From contig VYZI01000068.1 of assembly GCA_013397695.1 (NCBI GenBank), positions 1,799,067 to 1,863,066 of the forward strand: a DNA stretch of 64,000 nt, read 5' to 3'. The notes below the pieces were generated by a model. That model saw only the letters and a program-made list of their open reading frames with translations. It was not told where the DNA came from and did not search any database. The translations under genes and the position numbers were made by a program. Every line of letters begins with the position of its first letter. The stretch's first letter is position 1. Origin of the DNA: Centropus unirufus. Taxonomy: Eukaryota > Chordata > Aves > Cuculiformes > Centropidae. Below, one piece after another: positions 11,841 through 25,000 of the stretch.

Positions 11841-14814
11841 GAGGTGAGAATGATTTGGTACTTATGGCTAGAACAGAGGAGGATTTGACATTTTGCCAGG
11901 CATTCTTCAGCACTACACTAATTCATTACACCAGCATTTTGGACCTGACAACATTGTGTTTCTAATTTCAGTAGTCAATTACTGGCTGACTTTAAAGCCA
12001 TTATGAATGTACAGTGAATGCATACAGCTCGTGTAAGCAAGAGAGAAAGAAGGAATAGGTACAGAAAGCTGTTCTTTTTCAAGAAAATTGGACTAGCAAC
12101 TTCTCTGAGAAAATCAAGGGAGAGCTTATTTGTCTGTTAGGCTATGAGGTTCTGGCAGGGATGAAGAGGGTAAATCTAGATTGCTGTTGCACAGTTTTCC
12201 ACTGGGAACAGCTATTCATCAGCGAGTGAAAGTAAAACTTGACAGCTTAGCAGTTTGCATTTAACAGACAGAATGAAAAAGGGGTATTGTTAAGCAATGA
12301 TGGAAGCACTAGAGAAAATGCTCAAGTCTAATCTGGTGGTAATTTTTTTAAGCAGTGTCCTCAACTGGTAGCAAGTATTTTTGTGTATTGGGATGAAACG
12401 CTGAGAGTGTAAGTCTATCACAAAAGGCTATTTTCAACTGGCTGTATGCTTGCCTGCATTTGGAAATACACTTGTGAACAGAGAAGGGGTGTTAAAGGAG
12501 AAGATGACTATTCTAGGCACTGAAACTGCTTGTTTTGCCACAGTGAAGAGCACAGGTGCTAGCAGTGTGAGGCTGTTAGCTTCTCTGTGGAAATTTTAAG
12601 ATGATGAAGGGATTTGCTGCATTGAAGTCAATGTATGATGTGACCTTAGAGAAAGCTGTTAAACGAATCTAAAGCAGTAATAGAGTTACTTTACCTAAAA
12701 TTATGTATCCCAGATGATTCAGCGTCTTTGGGGTAGATAGGAAGGATGCTGCTGAATTCATTGCATATGCTTACTGCATAGCCAGTAAAGAAAATTTCAA
12801 CACAGCCTAATGAAAACTATACTGACACTTCCAGTGTCCATGATATGTATTATGTTGAATATTCAGTAATCACCAATATAAAGAGGCTGAAAGGTAAATT
12901 CTGATCTGCCAGCTGGGAACAGAGTTGGAATTGTGCTTGCTCAGCAACACAGACATGATGGATCCATGCTTTGAACTCAAGGAAGGGTGAGGGAGACCTG
13001 GTTGTCTGCAAGTCTTTGGCTGACCTTTGTGTATGGTTAATATTGCACAGAGTTGGTTAGACTGTCTGTAAGAAAAAAAAAAATATTGGCTCAGAGCAGT
13101 GGGTGATTGTGTTGTCCAAAAACAAGCTTTCTCTGTAAGAAAAAAACCAAGCAATTGGAAGCCAGAATGCACATTTTCTGACATTTACACTAAAAAAAAA
13201 TATAAAGTTTTCATCTGACAGGCATGCAAGTGAAGTGACAGCTTTGTTCCAGCTGCTTATGGCCACACTTCATCCCTCAAAAGTGGGCTACTTGCTTCAG
13301 GAGCAAAGTCACTGTAGGCTTCTTGGATACTTTTTCTGAGAAAGTAGTCACCTCTAGAAGTTGACAAATGTCTTAGCTAGGCTGACTTACACTAACAGCA
13401 TGAGGGTCTTTCTTTCCTTTCACTGTTGAGAGGCTCTGGAATAAGAAGCTCCTAATGAAAGAGTTTCAGTTAAGTGAAACTGAATTCAGTTAGCATCACT
13501 AATACCTGCTTTAGGCTAAGGTATTTCTGAGGCATATGTCTGCATCCAGAACCCTACGCCTAACCCCAACAATTTCAAAATACTTAGGCGATGACCTCTA
13601 GTGAAGGCATTACACTTTTACTGAAATCAGAACAGTGCTGAGCAGGAGCCTGGCTTTTCAGTCCTTGCACAAGGATGACTGCAGCAATGCCACTGAGAAC
13701 TTAGCTCATCTCCAGCCTCTGCAAGTAGCTATTGTACCTGGTGGTGCTGACACCTAGCTCTGTTGCTGCAGCTCGAGTTGTCATTTACTTAGACTGTAAT
13801 CAAATTCCAGCAGCTTGTCAGACTGCACAGCAAACTCCTGGCAGCCAAGGACCAGCGGGCTGGGCTCACCATTCCCATCTCCCACCCCACCAACTTCCAA
13901 TGTAGGGAAAGGATGTTACTGGTCCCTTGGTCTATTCAGAGCTTCACCTTCTAACATGGGAATAAATTAGACACCACTAAGGAAAGACTAACTGCAGTTC
14001 TCTACATCTTTGGTCTTTTCCACAAAAACACCCCAAAACTGAATCAAATCAGTGCAGAAAAGGTGGAAAATTTGAAGTACAAGAAACAGATGAACCCTGC
14101 TTGCATCTGCGAGGTGTGAGAGCCCATCCTGTGTGCTAGAGAAGACCTTCAGCAGCTCGCAGTTGGCACTTCCATCCTCCCAGTCCTTATTAGCGATTAC
14201 CTGGAATTTTCTCCTGAGCATGTTTATTTTCTAAATATAAAATGAAATTATCTAAATGCCTTCATTCTGTAGTTAAACAACAACTTTATCTCCTGGGAAC
14301 ATCTGCCTGCCCTTAACAACCTGTCTAGTAGGTGTGTTTTATTCTTAGATGTCACAACTCTTGTCAGAGTCCACGCAACTGAATACCAGGTTTTTGCAAA
14401 GTGTTGAGCCAGTTCTCGCTTCTCAGCTCTGGTCAAATTGTTTTGCCTGCAGAAGATCTGAACAGTAGTTTGAGACATGCCTTTAAAGAGAGGTTCACAC
14501 CCGAATGATTGGTTAAAAAGTATAAATCAATAATCAAACTTAGCTCTGTGTTTTTCCTTCCCATAAAAACTTGTGAGGCATTTATATTGGAATTTGTTTT
14601 TCGTGTGACGAATATCCAAATAAACCAGCCTCCTACTCCAGGAAAGTTTTACTTCTGGGAGGTGACAGCCCGTGAATTACTGTGGGGCGACCATATGATG
14701 CCCTTGGGCAACCAGCTTCTCTTTCATTACTGTACCTGAGAGGCTCCAGATGCAACATCCCTTATCAGGGTAGCCCAAAGGAGACACTGGGTAAAGGAAA
14801 AATAATTGTGAATC
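11841..14814. other. Intergenic sequence immediately upstream of the KL CpG island
   Basis: No gene or clear repeat was recognised. Poly-A runs occur near 13073-13084 and 13192-13200. Open frames are short and lack features. Distal regulatory sites for KL could lie here, but none can be named from sequence. Confidence 0.55.
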
Positions 14815-15050
14815 CCTCGCCTTTGCCCCCGCCGCGGATCGCTCCTTCCCCTCGGCAGCGCCCAGGGACCGCTGCCCGCCCCGACGCCTGCTCCGCGGGG
14901 CCGGGAGCGCTGGGAGCTGCGCGCAGCTCCTCAGGGACCATGGATCCAGCCGTCAAGACTCTCCGTGGGCTCCTCAGAGCAGCCTTTTCGGGAAAAGGGG
15001 GGAGAGCAGCTCTGAGGGTGTCGCCTGCGAGGAGGGGGCACCGGGCAGAG

Positions 15051-15080
15051 GGATGCGGAGGGATGCGGAGGGATGCGGGG
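15051..15080 (+). repeat. Three-copy 10-bp tandem repeat in the KL promoter region
   Basis: GGATGCGGAG is repeated twice perfectly and a third time with one change (GGATGCGGGG). It lies about 300 bases upstream of the KL start codon within the CpG island. It may be length-variable; no known binding site is claimed. Confidence 0.85.
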
Positions 15081-15325
15081 AGCCGGGATCTCCGCCCGAA
15101 GGGGCGGGGGGTGACAGAGGCCACCCCGAAGGGGAGGCAGGGTCCACATTTTCCACGAGGACCCCTCGCCCCGCTGCCGGGCTCTCCTCCCCGCCTGCCC
15201 CGTCTCACCCCCTGGATCCTCCCCGAGGGAGACGGCGGGCAGGATGCACACGGCAGCTCCGAGGTAATTATTAATAGCCGTGCCCACCGGGGCGGGGGAT
15301 GCGGGGGAGAGAAGGAGTGAGGTGA

Positions 15326-15333
15326 GATAAAAG
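15326..15333 (+). promoter_or_regulatory. KL: TATA-like box upstream of KL start codon
   Basis: GATAAAAG stands alone in an otherwise GC-only stretch, 40 bases before the ATG at 15373. If it worked as a TATA box, transcription would start about 25-30 bases downstream, leaving a 5' untranslated region of only about 10-20 nt. The mammalian KL promoter is described as TATA-less, so this may be chance or a GATA-type site. Confidence 0.3.
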
Positions 15334-15372
15334 GGGGCGGCGGGGGGCTGGGAGGAGGGAGCCGCCGGGAGC

Positions 15373-16095
15373 ATGGACCCCGCCGCGCCGCTGCCGCTGC
15401 TGCTGCTGCTGGGGCAGCCGCTGCTCGGGGCGCCGGGGCAGGGCGCGGGCACCTGGCCCCGCTTCGCCCGGCTGCCCTACCCGCAGGACCAGCTCTTCCT
15501 CCACGACACCTTCCCCGACGGCTTCCTCTGGGGCGCGGGCAGCGCCGCCTACCAGACGGAGGGCGGCTGGCGCCAGGGCGGCAAGGGCGTCTCGGTGTGG
15601 GACGCCTTCGCCCACCGCCCCGGCGCCCCGGCCGGAGCGGGCGGCGACGTGGCCAGCGACAGCTACAACAACCTCTTCCGCGACGTCGAGGGGCTGCGGC
15701 GCCTGGGGGTCTCCCACTATCGCTTCTCGCTGGCGTGGGCCCGGCTGATGCCCAATGGCACGGCGCCCGCCAACCCCGCCGGGCTCGCCCACTACCAGCG
15801 GCTGCTGGCCCGCCTGCGCGAGCTGGGCGTCGAGCCCGTCGTCACCCTGTACCACTGGGACCTGCCGCAGGGGCTGCAGGACGCCTTCGGGGGCTGGGAC
15901 AGCCCCGTGCTGCCCCAGCTCTTCTGCGACTACGCCGAGCTCTGCTTCAGGCATTTCGGTGGGCAGGTGCGCTACTGGTTGACCATGGACAACCCCTACG
16001 TGGTGGCCTGGCACGGCTACGGGACCGGGCGGCTGCCACCCGGCGTGAAGGGTGGCCCGCGGCTCGGCTATCGGGTGGCTCACCACCTGCTGCAG
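15373..16095 (+). CDS. KL: KL coding exon 1: signal peptide and first half of KL1
   Basis: This exon encodes residues 1-241. The ATG has a strong context, with A at -3 and G at +4, and opens a hydrophobic leader (LPLLLLLGQPLLGAPG) that fits a signal peptide. KL1 starts near FPDGFLWGAGSAAYQTEGGW (about residues 49-68). The barrel motifs HYRFSLAWARLMPNGT and VVTLYHWDLPQGLQ follow, and then TMDNPY, where Asn207 replaces the catalytic Glu of the usual NEP motif. Asn128 lies in a glycosylation sequon (NGT). The loop before DVASDSYNN is about 15 residues shorter than I recall for human KL. The exon is extremely GC-rich, unlike exons 2-5. It ends CTGCAG followed by GTAATG, a phase 0 donor. An in-frame reading continues into the intron to a stop near 16315, but the donor and the homology end at GYRVAHHLLQ show the true boundary. 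Confidence 0.96.
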
Positions 16096-19000
16096 GTAAT
16101 GGGCCCCGTGGCTCCTTGGCCACCGGGTTGTGCCAAGGGAAGGGTGCGGAGGCTGCCCTCCAGGTGCCCTGTTGGGCAGACCCATCCCCAGGCTGGCCAC
16201 GGAAACCCAACTGAAGTGTCCAGCCAAGTGTGGGCTGCTGATTTCCAAGCAAAGCACATAGACGGCAGGCAGGAACTTTGTATCTCAGGTTGCTTCATAT
16301 TAGTGAAAACCCGCTGAGTTAAAGAGCTCTTTGTATTCTGCAGTCCTGACCCCAGTGTTCCCTGGGTGGGAGAAACCTTTGAACTTTTCTTTTAGCACCT
16401 TGGGGTGTACTTGACCGTGTCTCACGCTGTGGTTGTACGGCTCACTGAACCGAGTATACTTTTGGGTAAAGTTATTCCTAAATTTCAGCACTTGCAGGAT
16501 TAGCCGCAAATTTTGCAGCAAGGTTTCATCACCTACCGATGCCTGTTAAGTTTTTCATACAGTCACTGAATAGTTAGTTGGCAGTGAGTTATTTACTGTA
16601 CTTTGTGTAGCTATTCTGAAGGCTCTGGGGCTGTGCACAATTGGGATGAGCCCACAGGGCTTGGTTAGCAAAAGTTCATTTCTCTATCTTCCTACAGGTA
16701 GCCCCACCAGTAAAGATGTGGTTTTATCATCCCCCATGCAAAAGAATTCATTAAAGCTGCAAATTTGAGCAATCAGGTTGTAAAACCTTGGAAAGTCCTT
16801 CAACTCCAAGGGTCGTGGGTGCACTGAGGTGGGGTTTTAATGCTGTGTGTTACTTTATTTCTTTTCTAATGCCTCTCCTTGGCTCTGCTGTTAATGAGTC
16901 AGTTCATATTCTGTGTGGTTCTTCCCTCCGTCCTTTGTTGAATTTGTGGTTTCACCCCTGAATTAATAGAGGTTTCTGAGAACACACAAATAAATACGAA
17001 CAGCTCTTTTGTCCCTGGCTTTTTCATAGTGTTGCCTGTCTTCTTATATCTCACATCACCATAGTATTTGAGTCCCTCATAATCTCAAGCCTGTCCTTGT
17101 TCTCATAAAAGCCTCATGGAGAGGGAGGGTGCTTTCTACTAAAAAAATAAGAAACTGAAGCACTTACTTGCCTATGCCATGCAAAAAGTATAATTAAACC
17201 AGGAAAGTCTACCAATAAATTGATATAGTGACAGAAACTCAGTATTAGTTTTGTCGTAGTGACAGTCAGTGTTTTCACAATTAGTGGACATTTATTTTTA
17301 TACCACGATGTGAGGCAGCAAGGTATAATTTTTTTCACATTCGTTAACGAGGAACTGAAGCACAGATGCAATTAAGATGCAAGGCATTCACTCTTTACTG
17401 GTGCCGTTTTCCTGGCATGTGATGTTTTTAGAGTATTGGTCAGTCATATTATACTTGCAGCTCTTCTACAAGTGAGATCCTGAAGTCTCAAATCAACCAC
17501 AGATAAAGTAAGGGACATGCAGTTTATGCAGAAAAGCTCCCCTCCCTGACTCCTCCAGGAGTGTTTATTAGAAGCAGAGTTAGAGTCCAACTCTTCAGGA
17601 TATGGAAGTGAATAGCTTTAACACTGAGATCCTTTTTCCTTCTTACATCTCCATAGCTTGTTGATAATGGACCTTTCAACTTGGGCAAGCAATGAAGTAG
17701 GAAGCTACAGACTGGCTGCTTGGACTACACAGCTTGATATTCATAGAGAAAGTGTATGTAACCATGTAATGAAAGATTAAGTTATTACACATCTGGTAAG
17801 GAGTGAATTACATTTCCACATGCAATTGAAATTCTCCTCTTATGTAATTATTGAGTGGTTGACTTTGCAATTTGAATAATGTTCTTTCCTATGTGCCTCT
17901 GGGTTGCATGTAATTTTGTAGATGAGTTTTGTCAGTTGTCTTCAGGATTTGGATTTTGATCTGGATCAGAAGGCTGTACAGTAGCATTTCTTCTTCATGC
18001 AACCTAGAGGATGTGTGCAGCACCAGGCAGTGCGACTGGGAGATAAAGGCCACTAGTAAAGATGTGGTTGTATCATCCCGCACAAAAAAAGACCTTTCTC
18101 CCAGGTTTCTTCCTAATCCTCTTTTCTTCTTTGTGGCATTCTTGTGTCGTTTTCTTTCTCAGAGAAACTGAGCTTGCAGAACATGTTTGTTTTTTAAAAG
18201 ATAAAAAGTGTTGTTGTTATTGTTTGGTTCTTAGCAAATGAGCAGATTATCTCTTAACTCTATCTTTTCTGACTTTTTTCCCGTATTTACAAAATCTAGT
18301 CTTACGCATCTTCTTTCTACACTTATCCAAACAGAAGACCCTCATAAGTGGAAAGCTTAATAGAGAGTGAAAGCTGCTGTCTACTAATTAATTTTATTGG
18401 GTGCTACGTACATTAAAACAATAAATGCTTTCCTTTAAGCTCTTTAAAATTCAACAGATATGAATGTGGATTTTGGGCTTCGTCTTTCTGAGTTATTTAT
18501 TATCTGAATAAATAAGCAAATAAAAGTTTGATTCAATTCAGGTTGTTCATTTCTGGCTTGGTGAAAACAGGTCAATGAAGTTTGATTTGAACAATGATGT
18601 TTAAAATTAACTTGACTGGATTTCCTCCTATTGTACTGGTTTTTTAATTGCCTTTCATTTTTCTGAACTTCCACAGTTGAGTGGTGACTACAGATGGCCA
18701 GTGGACAGAGTAAGGGACATAAAGTAAGAGTTTACAAAGAACAAATAAAAATAATGTAAAAAAAACTTGTAAGAAGAAACATTTTTTGGATGCTTACTTT
18801 GTTTGTTATTGAGGGGTATTATTCAGTATTTGGTGATAAAGTCACCTTTCTATAGTATTTCTTCTGTCACTTGTTGCTTTTCACATTTAAGCCCTTCAAA
18901 TCTGGTAAGAAGTGAAGGTAGCAATACACGTTTATTCATAAAATAGATTAAATGGATCAAGTACAGTTCATAAAAGTTGGCATTCTTTCAAGTCAACAGC

Positions 19001-22000
19001 CAGAAAACGTAATGCCAGCAATTTGTCATATATATGATGCGTATCTTTCTCCATATAGGAGTTGAGAAGGGTCATTGTATTATGTTCTGTTTTTTGCAAA
19101 TGCGTTTTTTCATATCTGGTTCACAGTGTATTGTCTGAGTTGAACATACTTGGATTTACTCAATATAAACAGCATTTGCAGAAACAAGAACATGTTGTTT
19201 TCCCGAAGAAGTGAGTGGAAGTGCTGCCTGGAAACCAGTCACATAGCAACAGACTGATTTCTATTCCAAAACTCTTTCCAAAACAAAAGGTAAGAACTCT
19301 TTTGTTGACCTTCAGTGCTAAACCTAATAAAGTATCAGTAATTGCAGCACAGGAGAATGGTCTTTTTTCTGTGTATATTACTTCTTTCAAAATTCAAACA
19401 TCTTCAAACTTTCGCTCACTGCAATTGGAGTGATTTTGGGTTTTCTTGAAAGCAACGTAGGTCATTGTAGCTGTAAAGACATACAGAATTCTTAGAAAAA
19501 GAAAGGATAATTCTAAGTAATAGTATTTTTTCCCCTATTCTTGCCTTTGGTTCTGTTTCTGGTTTTGACTATTCAGTTGGATAGTATATATTTGCAAAGA
19601 ATTTACTGCAGTAATTCTTCTAAACACTAATTTTTGGAATCAGGTATTTTTCAAATATCAGTGATAAAAAAAAAGTGTGGTGAAATTTTAGAGCAAATTC
19701 AGATCTCACGCTGCAGTTTTCTGTGCCAGTAGCTATGAAAGTTTATGCTATTTTCACAAACGATATTAACAGATATACCTTGTACAAGCTTCAATCATCA
19801 AAATGAAAACCCTAAATCGAGTGTCATTTTAAAATACAATAAACATGAGTTTAGGCTTTCAAGGATAATTGTTATTTTAAAACTGGTTCCAAAGGTAGAA
19901 TATGTAACTTTTCTCTTGCCATTTCTACCTGATTGCATACACATTTGCAAAAAAAATGTTTTTTTCAAATATTCCACTGTAGCAAAAAAGCAGTACATTA
20001 TCTTTATAGAGTACTTTGATCTTTCACTATGGAAATACCAGGACTATGTGGAGAATAAGTTGTTATCGTGGTAAAGTAAGAATCTACCTTTCTCAAATGT
20101 AGGAGTTTTATAATTTGAAAAGCTTTGTAGGGATTATAGGAAAACCCGCGAAAACTCAACAAGCAGGACCTAGAAAGGCTACATTGGTGCCTGAAGTGGG
20201 ATGTTCTTGTGTGTTCTTGGTGTGGAAGAGCACCAGGTCGACCCTGTAGGTATGTTGAGTCCCCTCTCAGCTCTTTTGTAGTTTGTTATGAAGAAGAGGA
20301 TTGGTTGAGGGTTGCTGTTCAGTATAAGAAATTTAATGCTTATTAATTGTGAGTTTTATAGCTGTGAATCTATGTGTTTGATTCTACAGGCTGCCCAAAT
20401 CCGTGTGTTCACAGCTCATGATAAGTACCACATGCCTGATTTTTAATTGTGGCCATAGCTGTTGCTGGAGGTACCTAGGTAATATTTCTGGTTTCTATCA
20501 TCTAGCATGCTTTCTTTTTAAACAGCAAGCTTTTAATTTAAGATCAAAATTTTTTTTTAACGTATTAGGCAGGGCTTGGCTTGGTGTCAGAAACATAATG
20601 ACTACTGATGAACAGCAGTTTGATACAGAGAAGGGCGTTTAGACAGGCAGCATAAAATTCGCATCTCATGAAGTCTCACTGGATACCAAGTGTAAAACTG
20701 TCTGCTCCTTGATACTCATGATACTCCTTGATACTCTTTCTTTAAACATTGATAAGAAATTCTTCGTTCTTCTTTTTCAGCCTATTTCCTCAAGCAGAAG
20801 AGAGCTTGTATTTAAAATAGGTGGGATTGAAAGTGAAGTGTGTGAAAGGACTCATATTACCATGCATTCCTTCATGTGACAGATTTTTCCAGTTTCCATT
20901 TCATCTTACTTCCATGGATGGTTTCCAGTACTAAAGGGAGATAATGAGGCATAATTCCTACCCATACTTAAAGATATAGTTGGGACCTGGAAAATAAAGC
21001 CTTTTTTTTTTTCAGTTTTTGAAGAGTGAGGTGCATATTTTAATTTGAGATATTTCAGCATTTTCAGTCCCTACCTTTCCTTTTTGACTGAAGGCAAGGA
21101 GTTCCTAAAGCCTTTTTCATGATAGGTCAAGCAGTAGCCTCTATTGAGCAACTGTCAGCAGGTGAAAGTGCAGAGGCAGTCTCTTCTGCTGAAAGATTCA
21201 TCTTCTGTTAGCAAGAAATACTCTGTGATGTAAAAGAAATTTGCTTCACTCATCACATGCTCACTTTCTAAGAAGTCCAATTCTGATCTCTCTCGCTTTG
21301 GTAGAAATTAAAACAGAATGGACTATGGCAGTTTCTTGGGCAATTCCACACATTTATTTACTCTTTGAGTAAAAGCTTCTGCTTCTCAATCTACTCTAGG
21401 AAACAAAGCATTTTCCCCCATCTTTTAGTATTTCTTCCACTAGGCATAAGCAGTGAATATATCTATAAATCTGGCAGTACCATTGGCAAGCTATGACCAT
21501 AAAGGCAGTGCAGGGTGTGGACATTTGGAGGTGTTTCATGATAATTATTTTTGGTGACTATGATACATATACTTTTTACGCTGGGAGGAACAGGAAAGAT
21601 CGAACAGACACACGTGCATGTAGGTGCTCTGTGGTTTGCTTAGCTCCAGTTTCTAAAGTCTTGTGGTTTACAGTTAGTAACTGGCAGGGTGTGAGGACTG
21701 TTTGCTAATCCTTCCAACTAAGTGTGTGATTTTTTGTGTTTGGTTGCTGCTGAACTTAATCTGAAGGTGCAAGGCTGATCTTGGCAGAGTTTTAAAGACA
21801 AGCAATCAAAGGACTCTGCTTGTAGAGTCTTGTAAGTGAAGAAATGTATACAACAAGATTTTCTTTTTTTCTTTCTTCTTTCCATGATGGCAAAAATAAG
21901 AAATGATGAAAAAGTGCTTCTGAAGATGTAGGGGAGGTGACATCTATGAACAATGATGACGGTTTGTAGAAATTATAGGATGTGTGTTATTTAAGTACTA

Positions 22001-25000
22001 AATAAAAACTACTCATGCTTGAATATTTGCCTGCCAAAGATTGTAGAATAGAGTCTCAGGTAAAAATGTGAATGCTGATTTTAGATTAAAACAGAGAACA
22101 TGATGAAACAGTAAAATAAGGTTGTAGGAAGTGTCTCTCAGAATGTTAAAAAATTACTGAAATGAAGACTGGACATATTTCTGAGGGAGAAGGTGACCCA
22201 TGGAATGTGACTATGAATAAAAGATGAAAGAAAAAGCTGGCTTCTGGAAGAACTGAATTACAACACCTGAGTGAAAATGTGCCAGAAGAAAGAGAAAGTG
22301 GATTTTCAAGAAGGAAAAGTAACTACCTAAGTACAAAAGGAGAAAACTATTGGCCAAGGGATTGGAGCCTTTGGTAAAATCGAATGAGTAGGAGACAGAT
22401 AATACCAAGGAAGGGGAAGAACTGGATTTGTACCAATGCTCTCTGCAAATGCTCCTGGGTGTAATTATCAATTAAAGGACAATATGAACACACACGCAAA
22501 AGGACAGAAGTCCAATATCAATACAATTAGATTGGCTTTTAGCAGTCATCAATCAAGGATTGGAGGAATAAGTTTCTGGAATGACCTTTTGTTGTTAATG
22601 GTAGGAACAAAAATCTTACTTTAAGGCAGCTAGAACAGTTTGAGAAAAGAGACTTTTGATGCATTTGGTGGCACTAGAGATGGCAGTAGTTGTAAACCTG
22701 TGTTCTTCTTCTTTGCTTGAAAATTCATAGCAGAATGATATGTGGCATGAGTTAAACAATGAGAATGTAGTTCAATGGAAAAAAAACTCCAACAAATGAA
22801 ATACAATCTATATTACCAGTAAACAGTTTGTTGGAGATATTAGGGATACGAGGTTCTGGCTTGTGACCACTTCAGCACTACTCTGAGGGCACAAATCACT
22901 TCTAAGAGCCCTGGCCTGTTTAGATTGTGGTGTATCTCCCTGGAGATTTGGCAGGGAGGGTCCTTCATGCTGGAATAAGACAAATAACTAAAGAATTACT
23001 TGATTTGAATTTAAGAATTACAACATATTGATGCACATTTATGTTGCTTCATTTTTATGTGCGCTTAGTCTGAGAAGAGATAGCATTCTGTGTTATGGAG
23101 AAATGCAAAAATTTGAAGTTTAGCTTCGTTTTGATCCTGACCCCACCCCTGTCCACCTTCTTCTAAATTCTCTCAGTTAATGAAATCTTTACAGATGCCA
23201 TTTAAGCTGACGTAGGAACCAAGGAACTGGGACTGCAGGTGGTTCCAGTGCCACCAGGCAGCCAGGGCTTTGTGAGTGCCTGATGGGCAGTACAGGGGCT
23301 TTGGCACATCTCAGGATCTGGCCAGCCTGGGAGGCTGAAAGGCTGGGGAGTCCTGTGAGACAGTTCAGACGTGCTCTTCAGCAGGAGGGTGAGCAGGCAG
23401 GGAGCCACGCACATTTCTAGTGAACCGTCACTTTGGTCTGCACATGATAGTTTTGATACTTGCATTTCAGGTCTCATGATAACAATTGAACTTCTGTTTC
23501 TGTTTTGGCCAGCGTAGCACACCTCTAAAGACAGCTGAATGGTTTAAAATAGGCCATGAGAGACTATCCTGTAGAAGTGCTTTGTTATTTCATGAGTCCA
23601 AAAGTCAGCCCAGGAATCCTTTTGTAGGTTAATCAATTTAATGCCCTTACTAAAAGCAGAAGATGTTAGCGCCACTGGGGTTATGTTTTACAGGCTATCT
23701 GCTTTACAGTTGGGAAGACGGTAGCATCTGTTTGTTTTGATCTTGCTTCTAGAAATGACATCAAATAGTTGTGTGGGAAGTGAAGGGATGGACTTGTAGC
23801 TGCTGGTCACACATTCTGGTAAGAGTTTACTGTGATTTTCCGATGCCTTTTCTCAGTCAGCTTTTTTCTTGTTCTTTTGAATATGTAGTAGCCCCATTGG
23901 ATCAGTTGTTTTTCAGAGCTGAGGGCAAAGTTTACCCAATTTGTTTATTTAACTTTCAACATTTTATGGAATAATCCTATTTTTGCTGTAGGCATGGAAC
24001 TGTTGAACAGTTATAGATTAATTATTCTTATTATGGTTCCATAACTTAAAAAATATATGTGGAAATGGCAGAATTATGCAGCATTTGTTTTCTTGTGAGA
24101 AAGAATGTTGGGACTATTTTGCATTATCAGCTGCGTGGTAGTTTTCTGTTCTGCATTTTCTAAGTAATAACATTTTGCTTCAAAATCAATTCAGTAATGC
24201 TGACCTCGGGTTTGAAATAAAAGTTCAACTTGCTCCTGACAGTACAGTGATGATATATTTTTTGTAATACACTTTTTCATACTTAATTTCTTTATTTTTC
24301 ATGATACAATGCTAACTTGGGTACAAGTGGCATTTGCAGAGGGAAGGGCCGCCACAGCACAATGGCCATCGCCAGTTACAGATTCAATCAAGAGGCAAAA
24401 TCCAGGCCAGGGTCAAAACAAAACTTGAGGTGATAGGAAAGATGAATAATAGTCAAGCAGGCAATACATGAGGAGCTGGTGAGAAGAGGGGGGACTGGAT
24501 GTGAGGTGGAATGCACGAGTTAGTTAGGTTTATGAGACAATACTGCATTTTTGTTTCTATATTTAGCATTGAAATTTAATGTGAAGTGAGATGGCCGGGA
24601 GTCCCCCAAAGATGACTTGTTCTCTGGTTAATTTTTATTTATAAATGTCATATAAATTCTTTTGAGGAAGCTGACTGTTGATTTAATGAAATCACAAACT
24701 GTGCTTCACAGAGATGGAGTCCATCATTGTGGCATCCACTTGCTGTCCCCACATTGGCATCAGTACAGGGAATGGGAGACACAGTAAGCAACCTGCAAAA
24801 TAATGTAAGATGCTACTTTAAGGTGGGATTTCTCAATGGAGCTTAAGGAAAACAAGAGAAAAATTAATTTTTCTTAAGCATTTTTAAGAATGCTACCACT
24901 TTCGTGAAGTTAGGTAGATTAGCTGTGATTACTACTTCCCTGTCACATCAGCAAGATATTTCTCAGATTCCTAATACCTTCTGTTTTCACAAAGTAATAT

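Larger units (their letters stand above)
14815..16110 (+). promoter_or_regulatory. KL: CpG island covering the KL promoter and exon 1
   Basis: Base composition changes abruptly near 14815 from AT-rich intergenic sequence to very GC-rich, CpG-dense sequence, which persists through exon 1 and ends just after the exon 1 donor. GC-box-like runs (GGGGCGGGG) occur near 15100 and 15288. Such islands mark vertebrate promoters, and mammalian KL also has a GC-rich promoter. The start site cannot be fixed from sequence alone. Long open frames on both strands here reflect low stop-codon frequency in GC-rich DNA, not extra genes. Confidence 0.85.

Noticed and set aside
14682..15320. 212-codon plus-strand and overlapping minus-strand frames before KL
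   Set aside because: They lie in the CpG island, where long open frames are expected by chance, and show proline, glycine and arginine bias without any known motif.
15271..16257. 328-codon minus-strand open frame opposite KL exon 1
   Set aside because: It is the antisense shadow of a GC-saturated exon in which stop codons are rare; it is repetitive in composition and has no domain.
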